In this document: one piece after another, positions 12,240 to 23,240 of the stretch
Layout of the letters: each line of letters begins with the position of its first letter
Position numbering within the stretch: the stretch's first letter is position 1
From: Prochilodus magdalenae
Lineage: Eukaryota; Chordata; Actinopteri; Characiformes; Prochilodontidae
Assembly: GCA_024036415.1 (NCBI GenBank)
Contig: JAMWET010002871.1
Location: 75,001-139,000 of the forward strand
Length of the DNA: 64,000 nt
Direction: 5' to 3'
Translations under genes and position numbers: made by a program
Notes under the pieces: model-generated
Databases searched by the model: none
Told to the model about the DNA's origin: nothing
What the model saw: only the letters and a program-made list of their open reading frames with translations

Positions 12240-12800
12240 AGGAAAGAATGGATGCTAAAAAAATCTGTTGGGAGCCATCTTGAAGCTTCTGGATGTCTCT
12301 CTGTATGTCAGTCACTGCCATCTTTGTAACCCTTAGTTGGAGAGTCATTCCCCAGACGGCTCCTGCAGTCCCCTCGCTCAGACTGGTTTGCTGTGATGGA
12401 GCTACATGAGTGACACCAGGCCTTCTGGACATACAACGTGTGGCAACCAACCGTTCCATCTTGGTGCTGATCACGGTGCCTCCGCACACGGATTCGTTGG
12501 TCGTCTCCACCAAGACAAAAGCGGGACTCGTTACTGAAGATGACCCGCCGCCATTCTGGGTCACTCCATGACAGTCTGGCACGACACCATTGCAGTCGAT
12601 GGCGATGGTGACGTGGTGTTAAGGGCAGTGGTTGTAACGGCCTGTGTGCATGTAGTCCTGGGTCGTGCAGTCGTCTCCCAGTGGTGCAGGATGACTCATG
12701 GAGGACACCACTGCTCACTGAATGTCCACAATCGAGTTTTCGTTCTTCTGGAAGTTTCTCTGGAACGGAGTACTGAGCATCAAGCCACTCTGGATGCATT
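12240..12800 (-). pseudogene. Tc1-type transposase remnant
   Basis: The minus-strand frame contains the block WRRVIFSNESRF followed by a run of charged residues, matching the region around the second catalytic Asp of Tc1 transposases (usual form W..V.FSDESRF). Here the Asp of DES is replaced by Asn. Upstream on the minus strand the sequence matches the helix-turn-helix and linker part in other frames (TPRHHRHRLQWCRARLSW). Frameshifts and the missing Asp make it inactive. A further piece of the same family lies at 24417-24496. Confidence 0.75.
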
Positions 12801-12869
12801 AAACTATAACTGCATGTGTTATTCTACAGTTATCTTAGAAAAACTGGAATTCCCATTGGAATTCCCTCT

Positions 12870-12897
12870 CTCCCTCTCTCTCTCCCTCTCTCTGCCC
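12870..12897 (+). repeat. (TCTC) low-complexity tract
   Basis: A short pyrimidine repeat. Confidence 0.8.
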
Positions 12898-13394
12898 TTT
12901 TCCCATGCAACCCATCTGTCATTCCTCTCCTCGCTGCAGATTTTAGGGGACGGCCGTCTCAGGCTAATTAAAATGCCTGACAACCGAATCTCTCTCCGTC
13001 TGCAGCTGGCTGAGCGAGAAGGAGAGAGGGAGAGAGACTCGGAGAGTGACCCGCCGGAGGAGCCACCTTTACCCCCGTTTAAAAATTAGCCACTGCCTGG
13101 TGCTGCTAATGAGCAGGCTTTGATACCGAGGTCCAGCTTTAAAGCACAGCCCACTGATCTTTGACCCTCTGCGGCCAGAGCTAAGCCTGACCTAACACTG
13201 CTATCACAGCCTGAACCCTATTCACAGCTTGGTTTAATCCTGACCTAGCGGGGTCGGAGGTCACAGGTGAGGGAGCAGTGCTGTGGACTGATGGGATTGA
13301 GGGAGGAATGAGGAATGAAGGGTGGGAGATGGACGGTCCAGGGCTGGGCCAGAGGCTGTGTAGCTTCGGTTGATCATACTTAGAGGTTTCATAT
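12898..13394. other. non-repetitive intergenic stretch
   Basis: No gene is recognised. The block 12935-13010 (containing ggctaattaaaatgcctgac) looks non-repetitive and could be conserved regulatory DNA, but nothing in the sequence proves it. Confidence 0.3.
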
Positions 13395-13545
13395 GCTCTC
13401 TCGTTTACTCACTCACTCACTCATTCACTCATTCACTCACTCATTCATCTTCTAAACCGTTTAATCCTTCTAGGTCGAGGGAGGTGCTGGAGCTTATCCC
13501 AGTGTTCAGTGGGCGGAGAGCAGGACACAACCTGCACAGGCCAGT
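13395..13545 (-). repeat. dispersed fish repeat end with TCAC/TCAT microsatellite
   Basis: A (tcac/tcat)n run is followed by ctaaaccgtttaatcc, gctggagcttatcccagtg and ggacacaacctgcacagg. Read on the minus strand this is the common fish repeat end containing cctggacaggg and ggataagcggttagaag. It is related to 48073-48392. Confidence 0.55.
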
Positions 13546-13857
13546 GCTAGAATTAGGCATGTCAAAGCTAACCTACTTCTAGCGCATTAATGTGCATTAG
13601 CAGTATGATGGTATTAGCATCTTACTATAATGGTGCTATAATACTTTATCATTATCCGCAGTTATGATTTTTTTTCCATTTCCTGTTATTCCAGTTATAT
13701 ATGAATAATTTCCAGTCAGTGTTTGGGACTTAGACACAGCCCCAACCTTCAAGTCTAGGCCTAAAACCTAGCTGTTCAGTCGAGCCTGTGGTAATTAGCT
13801 TCCCTGCTAATTGCTAACACCACAAAGTGCTCTCAGTCTGTGTGTACTTCTTTGCCG

Positions 13858-14353
13858 GAGCTAGGCTACCTCCAGAGTTGGTCTGCTCTGGAGCTGCTGC
13901 CCATCCTGTGCACTCTGATGCTCTCAGCTGGTTGGCACTGCTGACCAGTTTGCCTACCATGAAGCTTCTCCTTGCCTTGTGCTATGAGGGGGCCTCACCT
14001 GCATCCTGCGTGCCCATCCGACGAGCTAAGCTACCTCCAGAGTTGGTCTGCTCCGGAGCTGCTGCCCATCCTGTGCACTCTGATGCTGTCAGCTGGTTGG
14101 CACTGCTGACCAGTTTGCCTACCATGAAGCTTCTCCTTGCCTCGTGCTATGAGGGGGCCTCACCTGCATCCTGCGTGCCCATCCGACGAGCTAAGCTACC
14201 TCCAGAGTTGGTCTGCTACGGAGCTGCTGCCCATCCCGTGCACTCTGATGCTGTCAGCTGGTTGGCACTGCTGACCAGTTTGCGTACCCTGAAGCTTCTC
14301 CTTGCCTCGTGCTATGAGGGGGCCTCACCTGCATCCCCTGCGTGCCCGTCCGA
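13858..14353 (+). repeat. three tandem copies of a 165-bp unit
   Basis: The unit starts gagctaagctacctccagag and recurs at 13858, 14023 and 14188 with only a few differences. Because 165 is a multiple of three, a plus-strand frame stays open for 265 codons (13827-14624), but it has no known domain and runs into an interspersed repeat. It is a repeat product, not a gene. Confidence 0.9.
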
Positions 14354-14359
14354 CGATCA

Positions 14360-14665
14360 TGCTATTGAGTCACGGACAAACCTGACAGCACTTTCCCCGC
14401 CTCTAAACACTCAACACTTCTATTCATCCCTTCTAACGGTAAACTTGTTGTGTCTGCTATCCGGGGTCAGCACGGAAACGATGGGTTCTCCTTCTGAGCC
14501 TTGGTTCCTCTCGAGGGCTCCTCCTCTCGCTCTGAGGGAGTTCTTCCTTGACACAGTCGCCTTTAGGTTGCTCGTTGGGGGACCTGGATTCTCTGTAAGG
14601 CTGCTTTGTGAACATCTGCTGTAGGAAGCTCCATTTATATAAATTTGACTTGGCTGACTTGGCAC
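14360..14665 (+). repeat. dispersed teleost repeat, plus copy
   Basis: Blocks such as ttggttcctctcgagg, gggagttcttccttgacaca, ctgctttgtgaacatctgct and tttatataaatttgacttgg are the typical 3' part of a very common teleost interspersed repeat. A minus-strand copy is at 23060-23240 and a degenerate array of it at 26860-27700. Confidence 0.6.
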
Positions 14666-14899
14666 AGTTCCACCCCGATGCCCTGCCGCAGCATGCTGTA
14701 TCAGTATATGAATTATTTAGACTTCTGGTTTACTGGGTTGGTTGAGAGTGGAAGGTTAATATTGCTTTTACCTACACTAAGTGATTCTAATGAATAATTA
14801 ATGTAATTAAATATATTAATTAATAATTAATAATACAAAAAATGATATTTTGAAATGAAATATATGTATTGAAGTACACTGACATTACATTGTGTTTGT
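14666..14899. other. AT-rich stretch
   Basis: AT-rich with taat-type words around 14770-14850. No gene is recognised. Confidence 0.5.
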
Positions 14900-15197
14900 A
14901 TATTGTCACTGTCCAAAGAAAAACAAGTATCTCCAAAATGGCAACTTTACAGGAGAGGCCAAAAACCTCCTTTAACTTTAATGGAAGTCAATGGAACCAG
15001 ACGTCTTTCCAAACACTTTTGGGCCATTTCTCTTGGTCCATTTATCATGAGATTTATATATATATATATATACATATCATGAGATTTTCACAGTGTCAGT
15101 GGGAGCTGCTGTGGTCCAATGATGCATAAACATAAACATAAACATCAACGAGATTCTCCTGTAAAGTTACCATTTTGGAGATACTTGTTTTTCTTTT
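14900..15197 (+). mobile_element. MITE family copy b, rearranged
   Basis: The left end (tattgtcactgtccaaagaa) and core are typical of the family. The right part contains a TA-rich expansion with a repeated tcatgagatt word (15046-15087). Instead of the normal right end it finishes with an inverted copy of the left end (ctgtaaagttaccattttgg, then ctccaaaatgg complement). This makes it a partial fold-back copy. A GATA/GACA array follows directly. Confidence 0.85.
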
Positions 15198-15198
<1 letters not shown>

Positions 15199-15270
<72 letters not shown>

Positions 15271-15297
15271 TAGATAGACAGACAGACACACAGGCAC

Positions 15298-15395
<98 letters not shown>
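15199..15395 (+). repeat. (GATA)n/(GACA)n compound microsatellite
   Basis: About 200 bp of alternating gata and gaca blocks directly abutting the MITE end. Such GATA/GACA arrays are common in fish and can be very variable. Confidence 0.95.
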
Positions 15396-15396
<1 letters not shown>

Positions 15397-15599
15397 TGTG
15401 AAGATTATTCACATATATGTACTCCTATATAGTCATTATTCTTTTTCCCTCTTTCATGTGGGCAAAATTCTTATAATTTTTATTTTAATTCTTAATTATT
15501 TTTTAATTTTCAATCAACATCAAAGAATCAAACAATCTCACACATTCTCAAACCAACACTCCTCTCCCAGCCAACCACAACCACAATCATCATCAAGCT
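15396..15599. other. AT-rich stretch
   Basis: No gene is recognised. Confidence 0.4.
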
Positions 15600-15880
15600 A
15601 ATGAAGTTCAGGGTCGATAGGAAGCTCCATCTTAATCAAAGAGGAGTCCTCTTCCCAAAAACTGTAGACCTGTGGACAGCTCCACATTACATGCATGAAG
15701 GTCCCCAGAGTCCCATGGTGATAGAATGGACAGTACGGGTGGACACTTAGACCCATTAAATGTCTAACCCCCTGGCGTCAGATAAGCTGTATGGCAGAAC
15801 CTTGGATGAATATATTGATGATTGGGATGATGTGATGACCTGAAGACACTGGACCATGCTGTACCCCAGTTTATTAACCT
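15600..15880 (-). pseudogene. LINE (L1-like) ORF2 C-terminal remnant
   Basis: Read on the minus strand, the sequence encodes a block like CPFYHHGTLGTFMHVMWSCP followed by QVYSFWEED. This matches the C-terminal cysteine/histidine region of L1-clade ORF2 proteins (usual pattern GT..H..W.C..V..FW). It is a short, broken fragment. Confidence 0.6.
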
Positions 15881-16560
15881 GCCTGTACATGCAGCAAAGT
15901 TATTTTCATATCACGTCTAATTCTCCAAAAATCCTGCCATTTTACAGAGTACTTGTTTTCAGTGAGGGTTTTTTCATATATGCCATCACACATATTTCAT
16001 GGCTGAATTGTGTAACTATTCAAACAAAGTGAAATGGCTGTTCATGAACATCTGCTCAGGGTTATGTAAGCTCCTGCGCTCATGAAAGAGACATGTTTGC
16101 GTTAGATGTTTATGTTTTATTGGACAGTAATCGTGCATTAAAGCGTGCAGATGCGTGTTCTCCATACGGGATGTTTCAACAAAACGCCATTTCGCCAGGA
16201 GGACGCAAACTGTTGTGTACAACTGTATAAACACTCATCGACTGGAACATGTAGATGCTGGTCAGTGATAAATACGGAAGACTGTGCACTCTATTTTTAT
16301 AAGCAGGTTCACATGATAAGTATGTTTTATATATCCTTATTGTGTGTTATCTATTCATATAGCGGTAACAAAATGCCTAAATCTAAGATAAGATAGATAA
16401 GATATATAAGATAAAATTATCCTACATGGGGAAATTATTTGCATCTTTGCATCGTTGCACCAGAAGAGGTAGACTAAAGTGCAAGTTACAAAATAAGAAA
16501 TTACGGGAAAAAAAATCTCTATTATTAGGTAAAGAATACACACACACACATATATATATA
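15881..16560. other. unassigned stretch with a GATA-type tail
   Basis: No gene is recognised. A taagata/gataaga run at about 16376-16410 followed by a catggggaaat word resembles the 3' tail of a LINE or SINE in minus orientation. Confidence 0.35.
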
Positions 16561-16582
16561 GCTCCATTGAACATATAGGGGC

Positions 16583-16621
<39 letters not shown>

Positions 16622-16666
16622 CCTAAATGGTCACTGGAGCTAATGTAGTAGTATAGTGTGTGTTTA

Positions 16667-16703
<37 letters not shown>

Positions 16704-17124
16704 GATGCTAAGGATGCAAGACTGGAAGTAATAGCGAAATGCTATATATATATATATATATATGTATATCGTCGCTGTCCAAAGAAAAACAGGTATCTCC
16801 AAAATGGTAACTTTACAGGAGAGGCCAAAAACCTCATGTATTTTGAATGGAAGTTAATGGAACCAGACGTCTTTCCAAGTTGTTTTGAGCAATTTCTGTT
16901 GGTCCATTCTTCATGAAATTTCCACATAGTGTAAAGAGCAGGTCATGTGATCAAATGAGGCATAAAAGAAAAAATCAACAAAAATGGAGATACATGTTTT
17001 TCTTTGGACAGCGACGATATACACCCCTAAATGGTCACTGGAGCCAATATAGTATAGTGTGTGGGGTGTGTGTTTATGTATATACTGTACATATATATAT
17101 ATATATTGGGATGCTAAGGATGTG

Positions 17125-17161
<37 letters not shown>

Positions 17162-17190
17162 ATTATGGCATAACTTCCAGTCTCGCATCC
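16561..17190. repeat. fold-back (inverted-repeat) cluster around TA arrays, hosting MITE copy c
   Basis: An inverted pair (16561-16588 and 16612-16640, sharing gcccct and ggagc) flanks a TA array. The block from cccctaaatggtcactggag to tgggatgctaaggatg occurs at 16619-16720 and again at 17024-17126. An inverted echo of the tail (acttccagtctcgcatccca) lies at about 17171. MITE copy c separates the two direct copies. Confidence 0.7.
16766..17020 (+). mobile_element. MITE family copy c (best-preserved copy)
   Basis: This 255-bp copy has near-perfect terminal inverted repeats. It begins atatcgtcgctgtccaaaga and ends with ctttggacagcgacgatat. The inverted ends match for about 33 bp, up to ggtatctcca / tggagatac. 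If the target duplication is TA, the element proper starts at tcgtcgctg. It has no coding capacity. The TA duplication and TA-rich insertion site suggest mobilisation by a Tc1/mariner-type transposase. Confidence 0.9.
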
Positions 17191-17845
17191 CAAGCTTGGA
17201 GCTATGGCAACTTCGCCTACATTTTCACTATGGCTGAGAGATAATGTTTGCCGTTCTTTCTTCCCATGCATGCTCTTGTTGTTCTTTCTCAATTCATGCA
17301 GCTAAAAAAGTCAATAGTCCTCATGTACACATACATACACTAATACAGGAGAAATCGTTCGAGCTTGCTGTGTCATTGTTCATCATTGTTAGTTTTCTTC
17401 AGCTCGCCTCATCTAGATAGGTTCGGGAGCCAGGGCCGCAAACAGAATCATCAGATTTGAGCCAAAAAACTAGGTCAGGTCTCGGCATTCTCCCCACAAC
17501 ATTCCCAAGGATGCACATGACTGTTACAGCCCACATACAAACCCCTCCACAGCTCTTAGTCCAGCTCAGGCCTACAAGAAGCCAGAAAAAGCAATTGTTC
17601 TAATGGGCCATTTATAGACGAGCCATTCTTTTCCTCCTAGAGTGCCTGAGAACATCATAAAGAGCGGGATGGGATCGTCCAATCCTAAAAGAGCCAGAAG
17701 AGTGATTGGTCTATAGGGAGCACAGAAACATTGCTATAAAATATAGAATGTATATTTGTACACTGATGGTAGAGAGATGGTGACTCAAGTTGCGTTTGGG
17801 CTGCATGTTGACTGCCTTGTGGTTCAGAAAAATGCCCCTAACCAA
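17191..17845. other. unassigned intergenic stretch
   Basis: No recognisable gene or repeat family. Confidence 0.4.
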
Positions 17846-20800
17846 TTCAAGACTGGACTCAAACAAACAGAACAGAATAATAAAGCTGATTAATTATAAC
17901 AAGCACAAGGGGAAACTTGTAGAGAACAAAACTGGACCAAGTACTGAGCCCTGGGGCACTCCAGTGTTAGGACAATACAGCATTAAGCTGAAAGAAAGCC
18001 TATCCAAGCTACGTGGCAGAGACAATTTCGAGGATAAAATGAGAAACAACAAAGGAAACAGGAGAACAAACAAATCTCCAGCCAGTTTTCAAGATGGGAG
18101 AAACCTGACATCAAAAAGATAGCAAGGTCTCTGAGGATAATTTGGAGAGGTGTGAACCTGAGGGTAAACCGTATGACAGGGTGTGATTGTCCTGTAGGGA
18201 TTACATATTTACATTGCAGCCTTGTTATAAAATATAATAAATGTAGATATAAAAACACCATACAGAGTCTATAACTGACCTATGATTGCTATGGTGCTAT
18301 GAGTCCAAATCACATGTCAACGTGCAACTCAATAGCAGAGATGCAGACTTCACACTTGAGTTGCATGTTGGCCGGCTTGTGATTCAGACTCCTTCTTGAC
18401 TAACTCATGACTGGAATCAAACAAACAAAACAAAATAAACAAAACTGATTAAACACAGCCTTTCCAATGGATACCTTTCCTGGAGAAACAAAAGTGGGCC
18501 GTGTAGTGAGCCCTGGGGCACTCCAGGAGTAAGACTGGGGTAGCTGAAAGAGAGCCTATTAAGGCTAACTAGCAGATACAATTTTGAAGATGAAATGAGA
18601 ACCAATTTTAAGAAGTATGTAATCTGACATCAAAAATACAGCAATCATATTTCTGGGGATCATTTGGTGAGGTGTGATCCAGAAGGTAGGCCATGGGACA
18701 GAGTGTGATTGCTCTGTAGGTATTACATAAGTGCTTTATAGCCTTGTTATAAAACATTAAAAGTATATATATATATAAAACATCATATAACACTAAATGT
18801 ATAGGCAGCAGAGATGTCTTGACTGGCTTGTGACTCAGAATCACCCATAACTCATGACTGGGCAAAATAAAATATAAACAAAGCTGGTTAATCACAACAG
18901 TCACAAGGTAGAATTTACTGGAAGAACAAAAGTGGACCAAGTACTGAACCCTGGAGCACACCAGTAGTAAGGCTAGGGGAGTCGAAAGAGAGTCTAACCA
19001 AAGATCTTGGCTGATACAATTTTGAGGATCCTTTAAGAACTAATGCAATGCCCGAGTCCAAAAGAGTTTGTTGAGTTGCATGTTGACTGATTTGTGACTC
19101 AGATTCCCGCTTAGCTAGACTGAAACAAGCAAAACAAACAAAACTTATAAAATTAGGGCCACCAAACTTGGTACAGTATTTAAATAAAACCTTTAGTTTC
19201 TAATTTCACATGTGTAAATTTGCCTGTGAGTTTTGAGCTTTGCTAAGGTCACTAGAAAGGCCTTTAGTCTGATAGAAAGAATTGACATACTACAAACTAC
19301 AAAAAATATATTTGCTGTTTGAAAGAAAGAGGCAAAGCCAATTGGAATTATTTTACTGTAGCCGAACTGAAATGGATACCTTTCTGCAAAGAGCCTTATC
19401 AATGAATAGGAACTGCTCTGCTCTTGTCAACTCAAGTACAACTCCAAACAGTCAATGCAAAAGAAACAGTAATTTAACACTGTAGGGGTTTTGTGGTAGA
19501 TACATCCAACATTAACATTTACTCGTTTAGCAGAAGCAATGGTGGGAGTCAAACAAGCGTCTGATATTAGTTTAGTCTGGTTAAATTAAAACTACGTAAA
19601 CCGAGAAGAAAAGTAAATAATCACAGTTGTTTAATAATTAAAGAATAAGACATTTTGTGTATATAGGTTAGTGTTTAAGAACTGACTTGTGACTCAGACT
19701 CACCCATAACTAACTCATGACTGGACAAAAAACGAAATAAACAAAACTGGTTAATCACAACAGTCACAAGGTAGAATTTACTGGAAGAACAAAAGTGGAC
19801 CAAGTACTAAAACCCTGGAACACACCAGTAGTAAGGCTAGGGGAGTCGAAGAGAGTCTAACCAAAGATCTTGGCTGATACAGTTTGAGGATCCTTTTAAA
19901 ACTAATGCAATGCCCAAGAATAAGACATTTTGTGTATATAGGCTAGTGATTAAGAATTGAGTGACTACAGATGGGTGTTAGCCTAGGTCAAGGGTTAGGA
20001 ATCCCAGTCCTGGAGGGCCAGATTCCTGCACAGTTTAGTAATTTTCCTACTCATGCACACCTGATTCAGTTCATCAGCATGTTTGGTTGGTGTGCTACGG
20101 CTATGAAACCCCCAAACTGTGCTGGACTCTGGTTATTACCCTTGCCCTAGGTACTGTCTAAAGCGGTGAGTACATTGGATCCGGTAGAGACCCTGCTAGC
20201 TGCACTGTTTAGGAAGAAGGTTTCACCACTGAGGGCTGCTAATGAAAGCTGGCTGCCTTGAGCAAGAGCAGGGAAATTGAAGTGCGTGAAGTTGGCATGC
20301 GGGAGTGTGTTTTTTAACCATGTTGCAGAGGCAGTAAAGCGCTAAGGCCTTTTAAAGGAGAGTACCAGAGCTTTGTACTTGTTCTTTTCACCACAACAGT
20401 CACAGGGGATAAGTTTACAGGGAGAACACAATTGGACCAAGTAGTGAGCCCTGGGGGACTCCAGTAGTAATACTGGGGAGCTGAGAGAGAGCCTTTCTAA
20501 ACTACATTCAGTTTTAACAATAAAGCGAAAGCCAAGGGGGACGTCCAAGTCCAGGAGCGTTGTAAAAAGCACCTGGAAGTTCACAGTGTCAGATTTCTAA
20601 GGATCATTTAGAGAAGTGTGATCCAGTAGGTAGGCCATGGAGCCATTTGTTCCATGACCTACCCACTACATGCAGTCCGTTCTTAGTGAGTGGTTGTAAA
20701 GGCAGCACGCCTTTACCTTTGCTTGATGTTCTCAACCATAACTAACCTCATGACTGGACAAAAAAAGGCGAAAATTTTTTCTGTTCAAAGTATATGATAA

Positions 20801-21845
20801 AGTCTTCTTCTGTAAGGGACTGTGTAGGGGATTAGATAACAACCAAGGATGAAGGAGAATGTGAAGAACAATGGTAGTAATCAGGGTAGTACGTAAACGA
20901 GTAAATAATGCACAAGATCCTTATTGTCAAGCCAATCAGAATTTATTCATATAACATTTAATGCAATACCCAAGCCCCTACGTACTTCACCCATTTCGAT
21001 GACTGTATATAGGCTAGTGATTAAATTGAGTAACTACAGCTCCCACAAGGTTAGATGGGTGTTAGCCTAGTAGTCAAGGGTTAGGAAAGATCTTGGGTCC
21101 TGATACCTGGAGGGCTAATGCAATTCCAAGAATAATAAGACAGTTGTGTGTATATAGTAATTTGAGTGACTACAGATGGGTGTTAGCCTAGGTCAAGGGT
21201 TAGGAATCCCAGTCCTGGAGGGCCAGATTCCTGCACAGTTTAGTAATTTTCCTACTCATGCACACCTGATTCAGTTCATCAGCATGTTTGGTTGGTGTGC
21301 TACGGCTATGAAACCCCCAAACTGTGCTGGACTCTGGTTATTACCCTTGCCCTAGGTACTGTCTAAAGCGGTGAGTACATTGGATCCGGTAGAGACCCTG
21401 CTAGCTGCACTGTTTAGGAAGAAGGTTTCACCACCGAGGGCTGCTAATGAAAGCTGGCTGCCTTGAGCAAGAGCAGGGAAATTGAAGTGCGTGAAGTTGG
21501 CATGCGGGAGTGTGTTTTTTAACCATGTTGCAGAGGCAGTAAAGCGCTAAGGCCTTTTAAAGGAGAGTACCAGAGCTTTGTACTTGTTCTTTTCACCACA
21601 ACAGTCACAGGGGATAAGTTTACAGGGAGAACACAATTGGACCAAGTAGTGAGCCCTGGGGGACTCCAGTAGTAATACTGGGGAGCTGAGAGAGAGCCTT
21701 TCTAAACTACATTCAGTTTTAACAATAAAGCGAAAGCCAAGGGGGACGTCCAAGTCCAGGAGCGTTGTAAAAAGCACCTGGAAGTTCACAGTGTCAGATT
21801 TCTAAGGATCATTTAGAGAAGTGTGATCCAGTAGGTAGGCCGTGG
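17846..21845 (-). repeat. cluster of six LINE reverse-transcriptase fragments
   Basis: Six related blocks lie at about 17846-18240, 18410-18760, 18845-19030, 19706-19900, 20385-20640 and 21590-21845. Each carries accaagtactgagccctggg or a variant and a following ctccagtagtaa-like word. Read on the minus strand they encode versions of the reverse transcriptase motif GVPQGS.LGPLLF (clearest in the frame at 18417-18605, GVPQGSLHGPLLF). All copies are broken by stops. They point to repeated local duplication of one LINE fragment. Confidence 0.65.
19958..20731 (+). repeat. 774-bp near-identical direct duplication, copy 1
   Basis: Identical to 21163-21936 except for three single-base differences that I could find (in the caccactgagg, gccatggagcc and cgcctttacc words). 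The offset is exactly 1205 bp. The unit contains a short dispersed repeat (cagtcctggagggccagatt, 20008-20027) and a LINE fragment. Confidence 0.95.
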
Positions 21846-21936
21846 AGCCATTTGTTCCATGACCTACCCACTACATGCAGTCCGTTCTTAGTGAGTGGTT
21901 GTAAAGGCAGCACGCCTCTACCTTTGCTTGATGTTC
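21163..21936 (+). repeat. 774-bp near-identical direct duplication, copy 2
   Basis: The second copy of 19958-20731. Similarity continues in weaker, interrupted form to about 22130, where this copy reads smoothly while the counterpart at 20732-20990 contains extra inserted words. Confidence 0.95.
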
Positions 21937-22202
21937 GAAAGACTTGGGAAGGTCGACTTTCTGTTCAAAGTATATGATAAAGTCTTCTTCTGTAAGGGAC
22001 TGTGTTGGATTAGAGGATGAAGGAGAATGTGAAGAACAATGGAATCAGGGTAGTAGCATGCACAAGCTCCTTATTGTCAAGTCAAGTCAAATTTATTCAT
22101 ATAATGCATTTTATAACATACCCAAGCCCCCAATAGGCCCATTCTTTTTTCCGGAAACACGCGCGGATGGGTAACGCTAGTTCCGCTAAACAGTAAACAG
22201 TG

Positions 22203-22404
22203 ATGGCAGAGTCCAAGAACAAGAGAATTTGCAGTGTACCAAGGTGTTCGAACGATAAGGAGAGATGAAGGGGTAAACTTTGTGATTCGGTGCGGGAGTA
22301 CCTTTGTGTGCAGCCGGCACTTCACTGCTGCGGACTACATAGAGGGAAGCTCGCGGCTGAAACCGGGTGCTGTTCCCACTCGGTTTTCACGTCCCCCCTC
22401 ATAA
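22203..22404 (+). pseudogene. THAP-domain exon remnant (internal deletion and frameshift)
   Basis: From an ATG at 22203 the plus strand encodes MAESKNKRICSVPRCSNDKE. This contains the start of a THAP zinc-finger domain (C-x4-C). After a frameshift near 22255-22261 it encodes FVCSRHFTAADY followed by RLKPGAVPTRF. These are the C-x2-H pair and the end of the domain, and the frame stops at 22402-22404. The middle of the domain, including the conserved tryptophan, is missing. THAP domains bind DNA and occur in host regulators and in P-element-like transposases. Which of these it came from cannot be told. Confidence 0.75.
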
Positions 22405-22461
22405 GCTGTCAGCGTTTGAAAGAGCAAGCTCTCGCCGGGGAGTAGACGGGAGTAGAAGCCA

Positions 22462-23040
22462 ACCGGCAGACCATGTATAACCAAGTTTGTGTGGCTCCTC
22501 GTTCTTCCTCATCGATCGGTAGCATCTAGCTCTGACTATCACCTTGTTGTCGACTATACTGGACACTGAATAAACAATAACACTTAGCCTATCATTCCCG
22601 TGACGAGGATTAGCTTGTTGTGCTAGCGTGTTAGCAGGCATAGATGTAAACAAAGCTTGCGTTAGCTGACGTTACTTGGTTTGCTAGCTAACCTAATCAG
22701 GAGCTGCGAATAAGGAGCTAACTTCAGCCTCGTAGATCACGTTAACTAAAGCAGTCAGTATCATTCATAATATTTACTATTTGCTTAAACTAGACATATA
22801 TAACATTAAACGCTAGTATATGATGCATATACATTAAATGCTAGTTAGCTAGCTAGCACAGATGTAAACAAAGCTAACGTTAGCTGGCGTTTCCTTACCC
22901 TGATAGCTGTGAAGGACCTCTTCAACAAAGAATTTGTAGCCTTTGTTCATCTTAGAGTCCTTTGTTGAGGAATATTTTCCAACGATCCTGGAAACTTCCT
23001 CAAATTTCAGTCTCGACAGCGATGAAGTGAAATGTTTCAT
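22462..23040 (-). pseudogene. two in-phase exons of a transposon-associated SWIM/YqaJ-type gene (partial)
   Basis: On the minus strand, exon A (22899-23040) encodes FEEVSRIVGKYSS followed by SKMNKGYKFFVEEVLHSYQ, then a splice donor (G|GTAAGG). Exon B starts at 22565 after an acceptor (tttattcag) and encodes VDNKVIVRARCYRSMRKNEE followed by PHKLG. Both the splice signals and the phase (1) agree. The pattern resembles a family of fish proteins, often with a SWIM zinc finger and a YqaJ nuclease-like domain, that I recall from genome annotations. Only this piece is present, so it is probably a remnant. Confidence 0.5.
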
Positions 23041-23059
23041 GGTCAGCTGGGAGTACAGG

Positions 23060-23240
23060 AACTTGTACTACCCAGCGTCGACGTATTAGCAAGCCAGAGG
23101 CGACAGTAGCGAGGAAAAACTCCCTCTGGGCAAGAGGAAGGACCCTCAAGAGGAACCAAGACCTAAAGGAGAACCCATCCTCTTCAGGTTGACCCCAGAT
23201 AGCAAAACCAACACAAAATGAATCAGAGTTTATAATTATA
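23060..23240 (-). repeat. dispersed teleost repeat, minus copy
   Basis: Minus-strand copy of the repeat at 14480-14665, recognised by gcaagccagaggcgacagt, gaggaaaaactccctctggg and caagaggaaccaagacc. Confidence 0.65.

Noticed and set aside
13827..14624. 265-codon plus-strand open frame
   Set aside because: It consists of three tandem 165-bp units plus an interspersed repeat; the period is a multiple of three, which keeps the frame open without selection.
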